This document shows, one piece after another, positions 42,506-64,000 of a stretch of DNA of 64,000 nt. The stretch covers positions 124,001 to 188,000 of the forward strand of contig JASANG010002193.1 in the NCBI GenBank assembly GCA_030248215.1, in the 5' to 3' direction. The stretch comes from Enoplolaimus lenunculus. Taxonomy: Eukaryota > Nematoda > Enoplea > Enoplida > Thoracostomopsidae. The position numbers were made by a program, and so were the translations under genes. The notes beneath the pieces were generated by a model. That model did not search any database and was not told the DNA's origin. It saw only the letters and a program-made list of their open reading frames with translations. How positions within the stretch are numbered: position 1 is the stretch's first letter; every line of letters starts with the position of its first letter.

Positions 42506-45018
42506 TATACATCAAAACGCGACTTGCAGTCTACGCTTCGCTTAACGTTTCCAAACCAATTTTCAGATCCTGCAGCTAAACATCTCAGAACTATTAATAC
42601 ATTATTGGCAACAAAACATATCAACAGGTTTAAAACCTAATTATTTGCGCTTGAAAGTTCATGTAAACCGAATCAAAAGAACTCTAAACATATCAATCGC
42701 TAACGGGTAACAAGCACTGCATATATACATCCTTAACATATACTTACTGACCGACCAATTACTAAAGCAACGGTAATGCTAAAAGTTCGTTATTAGTTCG
42801 TTACCTCTGATAACCAAATATTGTACGACGGACAAAATTCGATTTAGCAATTCCAATAACTTAAAATATAAATAAAAATGTTAAAGCAATACATATCATC
42901 ACAATGGTGTTGTCGTACAAAGGTTTACATTATTTTTAAAAAAACCTACGAATAGACAACATAAACCGGTACGTAGCAATGCGTAATCAAACAAACAGTA
43001 AATTATATTTCAAAATTCTACATCAGTCAGTACGGTTTAGTAATCGAAAAAATTAGTCGAACTGTAAAAATGACAAGTGTATATTATAAACATATAATAA
43101 ATTAATACCACGACAACTTTACATTACACTTTTTAAAACAAGTACGTATATATAAAAGTCTGTCATGTTTTACCATCGAGTTCCGGTATTAAAACAATTA
43201 TATACTTTTCACAAAATTTCACCGTATACTCCTCGGTAAAAAAGTTTCTGAAATATGAATTTCAAAATTCTGACGAAATTCTCTTTTTGAAACGCTAACT
43301 TTTGCGCAAAATCTTGAGATTCAAAGAAGTTTTATTATATGATATGGTTCTTGCAAAAAGTCATTTATTTGTTACTATCCGGTCGTTATATTAACATAAA
43401 GTAGGTATACTATATCTACTCACTTCATTGTAAGCAATTCTGACCCTACGAATAATTAACAAAATTCCATTTCCAGAACTGCAGCAATATGTCACGACAT
43501 ATCACACATAAAAATAACTAAATAAAGCAATACGTCATGGCTAGGCTAAACACAACTTATTCAGTAATTCACAAAAACTATATATAAATGCCACAAACTC
43601 GTTAACACAATCGATGACTCTAGTACACACTTTTGTCTGCATTTACGATTAAGGTTTAAGCTCAGACAAACGCTTAGGTTAACGTTTTTATAATCCTAAG
43701 CTTATGTGGAATACTACTCTGTACAACAGCGCAAACGGTCACTCCAACGTGGACAAATCCATCAATTGTGCATCTTTGCTTTATTTCAAGCAATAACATC
43801 TTTTCATATTGGCCACCCCAAAGATGGAACAAACTCCCGAAACAAATCCAGGGAAACTGCTCGGGGGTCATTTTCGAGTTCAAATCGTAGTACGTATGCG
43901 AAGTTAACTTCGGGGAAATGTGACACATGAACGTAATAAAAGTTCCAAAATTTAAGTTTCCGATAAATCATCCCTTTCAATCTTAAATTATACATATGAG
44001 TCACCCGACTGAATACGTACGTACGTTTCCAGCTTCCAGTCAATATAAGTTTAATCTTAGTTAACCTTTACGTATCTTATAATCATTACAGGAATGAACC
44101 TACATGCTTAAATATTGTGCTTGCTTGAACTATAATAAATGCATACTTTAATTATTAATTTTAGCTGTATATATACAAATACCTTATCTTTCAGTACTTC
44201 AAGCAGTTCAATGAATCGAAGTTAAACAATTTCAATGACTCTGCTAACATCTTACCCTCACACATAACAATCACTTTCAGTTCCGCTAATTTACATTCCG
44301 CATAGAAATATGGCGCAGATATATTAAATATACTAGATAATCATATAATCGAGATCACATTACAAAACAGTACCGCTGACAAGACATTCAAAATTGTAAA
44401 CAACCGCAACGCAGTCAACTTTGATAGCTTCCGACTCCAAAACAACGCATTCAGCTGACCATTGTTTACATTTCAATAAAATCCTTTAATGCTTTAATAA
44501 ACCAAACAGTATTATTAAACTTAAAATGTGTCCAAAAATAACATATTTGTCAGTCATACCTCCTTTGGTTATAGATTGTTTAAGGGCATTAAGGTACAAG
44601 TATATGTAATTTTTGGCAGCGATGGCACAATACGAATATCGAGCTATACATGCATACATATTTGAAAAAATAAACTACCGTGAATACAACTTTGATTGAA
44701 ATAAAACACAAAAATTTACACACATGATTGAGATGGCACTTTACCTAATAACTACTGACTACATACGCCATGTACATTGTTCATCCATAAGTGTAATTAA
44801 TATGACGAATATACCATCTGCGTGTAACCAAAGATTTGATTTTGGTGCAATTATAATCTAAAACACATGCCGATTCGTCAACCAAGAACGTAAAATATAT
44901 TTCAAGAAAAACGGTCTGAAATCAGGGTAAGGGTAAAACAGCGTATAAAATTTAGAAAAATTTTAGGTGAAAATTTAAAGAAAAATAAGTATATATTGCT
45001 CGGCACATTCAATTATGA
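42506..45018. other. Intergenic, no gene recognised
   Basis: A/T-rich DNA. A few short open frames (for example 43674-43930 on either strand) show no family motif. No RNA gene was seen. Confidence 0.55.
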
Positions 45019-45178
45019 TTTCAAATTGCGTATGAAGAGCGATTCAAGTATATGGTGAGCGAGATTAGATTTGGAGGCGGTGCTCTGACAGGGACCGACA
45101 GAAATTATAAAGAAGTCATCATCCAGATCTAATTTCGCTCTCCAAATACTTGAATCGCTCTTCATACGCAATTTGAAA
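45019..45178. repeat. 160-bp imperfect hairpin
   Basis: The arms 45019-45070 and 45127-45178 are reverse complements over about 52 bases with a few mismatches (core 'aattgcgtatgaagagcgat'). The loop is about 56 bases. It could be a small MITE or a structured RNA; nothing decides between them. Confidence 0.8.
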
Positions 45179-46756
45179 CCGAAATGGAATGCGTAAAGCA
45201 ATACTTATCTTTTCAAAATTTTCCTAAAGTTTATCCGTTGCTACTTTTACCAAGCTGCATGATTTGCAGGTATTTAAGTGGTCATAAATTTAATTTGGTG
45301 TTAATTTCAACTTACTGACAACTCAGTTAGCTGTTAAATAAAAGCAAACTATAGTGATGCAGACATTAATACATTAATACACATAACTAATATTTAGTCT
45401 ACAAAACATTTAACAAAGATCAAGGGCACAGCCGGCGCGATAGAGTTAAACGTTGATTGTGATTTGTATACGTACAGGAATGCAAACTGTTTCTGAACTC
45501 TTTACTACGCCCCAGATCAAGACATGTATACATATGCGCACGTATACTGACTGTTATAATCAAAATGTAAATATATTAATAAAAATGAGATGTATCAGAG
45601 ATTACACGGATGTACAAATAAATGCTTCCGTGATGCAACTGAATGTCGAAAATCATCGAAACCGGACGTCACATCGTTTTCGATGCGGTGGAATACAAGT
45701 TTTGAGTTATATTACATTGGCAATTCTAATTTAGTTTCAGACTCGGCAAAAATTAAATATTCTGAATCGGATTCGGTTTTGAAAAACTCGAATCCAGTTT
45801 TGAAAAAGCATAATCCGGCATAGTTCGAAAACACATGGTTTTATTTCTGACATTAAGTTGAAAAACCTGTACCGCTTTTCGGAAACTTTTATCTGTTACT
45901 GTTCCGGACCATGATTCAGTGAATTCAGGAGTTGATATTAACTAGTTCAGATGTTGGGGTTGCATGTACAGATTCGTCTTGTTCCTTCAGTATGTCAAAC
46001 GGCAATTTTTTGTGAATTACTTTATTTGAAAGTAATTTTACGTCAAGGTTCGCATTCGGCAAAATCACAATGGGTTCTGTGGTTAGTTAATACGCCAATC
46101 ATATACAGCCCATCACGGAAAATTTTACTGGGTTTACGGTACAGCCCTTGAACAAAAAAATGGCGTACTGCTTACTGATCCGTTGCTATACTCACTGACC
46201 GTACCAATCAGTGAATGAGCTAGATGGCCTAACTTACTTTTCGCTACAATAATTCGAAATACCGTAATTATTTTTCACTTACAGTTATATCCCATTTGAA
46301 TAAATAATGATAGCTTGTAAATGGTTATAATGTCATAGTTGCGCATATTTCATTTTCAACAAATAAAACAAAGATAATTAAAATACACATACGTGTACTT
46401 ACTTTTTGTGCGTCTACACTTCATCGAATAAGTAGACTCTAAACGACATCATTCAACAAAATCAAAAATTTGTCAATGAATAAAATTCGCGAAATTGATG
46501 CTAAGACAAAATCATTCTGAAAAATTCGTTTTATGGCATTGTCGACCAAACGATTACGACCGACACACCATGCGTTCTCATTATGTACACTGAAACATTT
46601 TCACATTAATGTACCATTCTAATTCCGTTACACACATAAGTGCAATACTAAACATCATAGGGCTACATCAAGAAAAACAGAAAAAGAGCGAACGATAGAT
46701 AAACAAAACACAAACATTAAAAATATCCTAGATGAGTTTTATTTTTACTACATCTA
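45179..46756. other. Intergenic, no gene recognised
   Basis: CCGGAATC-like repeat pieces near 45730-45825. Otherwise no feature was seen. Confidence 0.5.
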
Positions 46757-46759
46757 AAG

Positions 46760-46862
46760 TGGGCTGTCAGTCTAGGTAAGAACCGGGACTTCAAACTTTT
46801 TAACTAAGCAGTTGGAAAAGCGGGTTACATGTGGTTTCGAACTAGCGACCTTTTATTGTAGA
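46760..46862 (-). mobile_element. SINE 3' half, minus strand
   Basis: On the minus strand: 'ggtcgctagttcgaaacc' (B-box-like), then 'cccgcttttccaactgctta', 'gttaaaaagtttgaagtccc' and 'ggttcttacctagactgac'. This matches the 3' part of the neighbouring plus-strand copy, so the two form an inverted pair. Confidence 0.75.
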
Positions 46863-46865
46863 CTC

Positions 46866-47145
46866 ACGTGAGACATGTTTGTCCGTGTGTATATGCAAAA
46901 CAAATTGCACTACATAGTATGCTTGCCGGCCGCATACGGCCGACATATAATCGACGATAGCAGCAGGTTGAGCGGCGGGCCACGTTGCGCAGTGGTAACA
47001 GCGTCTCCCTGACACGTAGAAGGTCGCTAGTTCGAAATCACCCGTAACCCGCTTTTCCAGCTGCTTAATGAAAAAGTCTGAAATCCAGGTTCGCACCCAG
47101 ACTGACGTGGAGGCAAAGTGGGCCAGTCCGCGGGGATGCAACCCG
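46866..47145 (+). mobile_element. tRNA-derived SINE, copy 5
   Basis: The best copy for the internal promoter: A-box-like 'ttgcgcagtggtaacagcg' and B-box 'ggtcgctagttcgaaatc', preceded by 'gagacatgtttgtccg' and 'tgccggccgcatacggccg'. The tail is 'agctgcttaatgaaaaagtc' followed by 'ccaggttcgcacccagactg'. Confidence 0.85.
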
Positions 47146-48166
47146 TTCAAAGGGATGAGGGCCCTTATTATCGACATTACATTGTATGTATATTATGATC
47201 TAAACTTATGTTGAGTGCACTAATTACACATGTATTGCCAGTTATTAATAGATCCTCAAGGGTGGCGATATAGTTTTAATGACTTCTGACGATGTTCGTC
47301 GCCGTTGGGCGTCGTCCGCATAATACCGCAAGACAAGACTGTTGGCGCATGGCGCAGCATATCAATTTGAAAACAAGAGTTTTTTATTTGAGGCTTTCTG
47401 AGACAGTGGGCGGGACGGCGCCGCACAAGCATAGCGGAAATGAAGTTCTGCACAATAGCAGGAGGGTAAGTTTAATCAAAAAAATGTCGTTAATTTAAGG
47501 ATGAACCTTCATCGCTGCTTTCAAAATTCACACAACCTATCTATAGCTGGTGATTGGTGCTGGACACATTTGAAAATGAATGTATAGGTTACAGTTGAAT
47601 GTATCTGCTACTTTCACCAGTTATTCTAAAATGTGTGTAGCACCTACATACTATCATATCAGTGTTATGTCCGTTTCAAACAATCAGTTGCGACGTTTGA
47701 AATTTTATCATACGTAATACAACCAATTTCTTATACGGCTACGTATATTGGATTTTAGATCCGTCACTTACGCAGTATGCTTGTTTCAAAGGCTACTACT
47801 CACTGGCAATAGATGTCATACAGTTGAAAATACGGATATTGATTGTAAGGATGTGTACATGACGTTGCCTGGATCACTTAGTTTGACCACCCAAAACCAT
47901 ATCACCAACTGGATACCTTTGATCATTGTCCAATGAGTGTCTCACTGAGCACCGTAGCCACATAATTTACTTTCTCGATCGTAACACACATAAACCCATC
48001 ATCCAACGATGTATAAATTATTAACTATGTTACCATTGTGCGTAAAGTGTCACCGACAAGTGTTCTATATTTATCTATCTATGGTAGTGTGGAAACAGTT
48101 GAAGTTAAATCGGACGTGTTCTACGGGGGTGCGGTGGCTGAAGGAATCGTCTTGTCGCCTACAGTT
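47146..48166. other. Region 3' of the PKC gene
   Basis: Unrecognised open frames lie at 47256-47498. The plus-strand one ends at a good donor 'gagggtaagt', so an exon is possible, but no protein family is recognised on either strand. The rest is non-coding. Confidence 0.4.
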
Positions 48167-63976
<15,810 letters not shown>

Positions 63977-64000
63977 ATTGTCACCGTTTTTGCGGGGTTA

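Noticed and set aside
46970-47050. tRNA gene
   Set aside because: A- and B-box-like motifs are present, but no cloverleaf with proper acceptor and anticodon stems forms, and the same block recurs in several diverged copies. It is a SINE.
47256-47498. A coding exon of an unknown gene on either strand
   Set aside because: A good donor is present, but both strands give similar-quality frames and no family is recognised. Kept only as a note.

Overview
The window is animal nuclear DNA, AT-rich and full of repeats. It has intron-split host genes with GT-AG junctions, a tRNA-primed LTR element, LINEs, SINEs and many short inverted-repeat elements. Two things suggest a nematode: one short transposon family carries TTAGGC-type runs (the nematode telomere unit), and a splice acceptor lies just upstream of the TTC27 start, as in trans-spliced transcripts. 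The long, repeat-loaded introns are unlike Caenorhabditis and would fit a larger, early-branching nematode genome. The species is not determined here.

Layout. 1-8.1 kb: no confidently recognised gene; degenerate minisatellites, a rearranged minisatellite/MITE locus, a cluster of CRE-like motifs and one exon-like stretch at 5.6 kb. 8.1-11.2 kb: NAA60-like N-terminal acetyltransferase (minus strand, 5 exons). 11.9-12.95 kb: 5'-truncated LINE with a (TTTG)n tail. 14.85-16.43 kb: PET100 homologue (plus strand, 2 exons), with three SINE copies in its single intron. 17.08-20.90 kb: TTC27 homologue (plus strand, 3 exons). 21.56-32.56 kb: a Ty3/gypsy-type LTR element with near-identical LTRs and a 4-bp target duplication. 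It has one 2541-codon frame in which an envelope-like glycoprotein segment lies between gag and protease. 33.7-35.4 kb: an hAT-like MITE, a 1.1-kb foldback and a truncated MITE. 36.96-42.18 kb: a LINE of Tx1 type with an open 1185-codon EN-RT frame, sitting between two 692-bp direct repeats with no difference seen. 42.3-48.1 kb: MITE, hairpin and SINE copies with no confident gene. 48.17-63.98 kb: a complete 17-exon novel-type protein kinase C gene (PKC epsilon/eta class, minus strand), with several short elements in its introns.

The four recognised host genes are unrelated housekeeping or signalling genes: Golgi-type N-terminal acetylation, cytochrome oxidase assembly, a TPR protein and diacylglycerol-responsive kinase signalling. 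They do not form a common pathway. PET100 and TTC27 run in the same direction about 650 bp apart. Exon joins were chosen by reading frame, GT-AG sites and remembered family sequence; no alignment or transcript data were available. Much of the biological interest is in the mobile elements: the gag-glycoprotein-pol order, the direct repeats around the Tx1-like LINE, the TTAGGC-bearing MITE family and its inverted target duplications, and a SINE whose conserved body begins about 100 bp upstream of its tRNA-like part.
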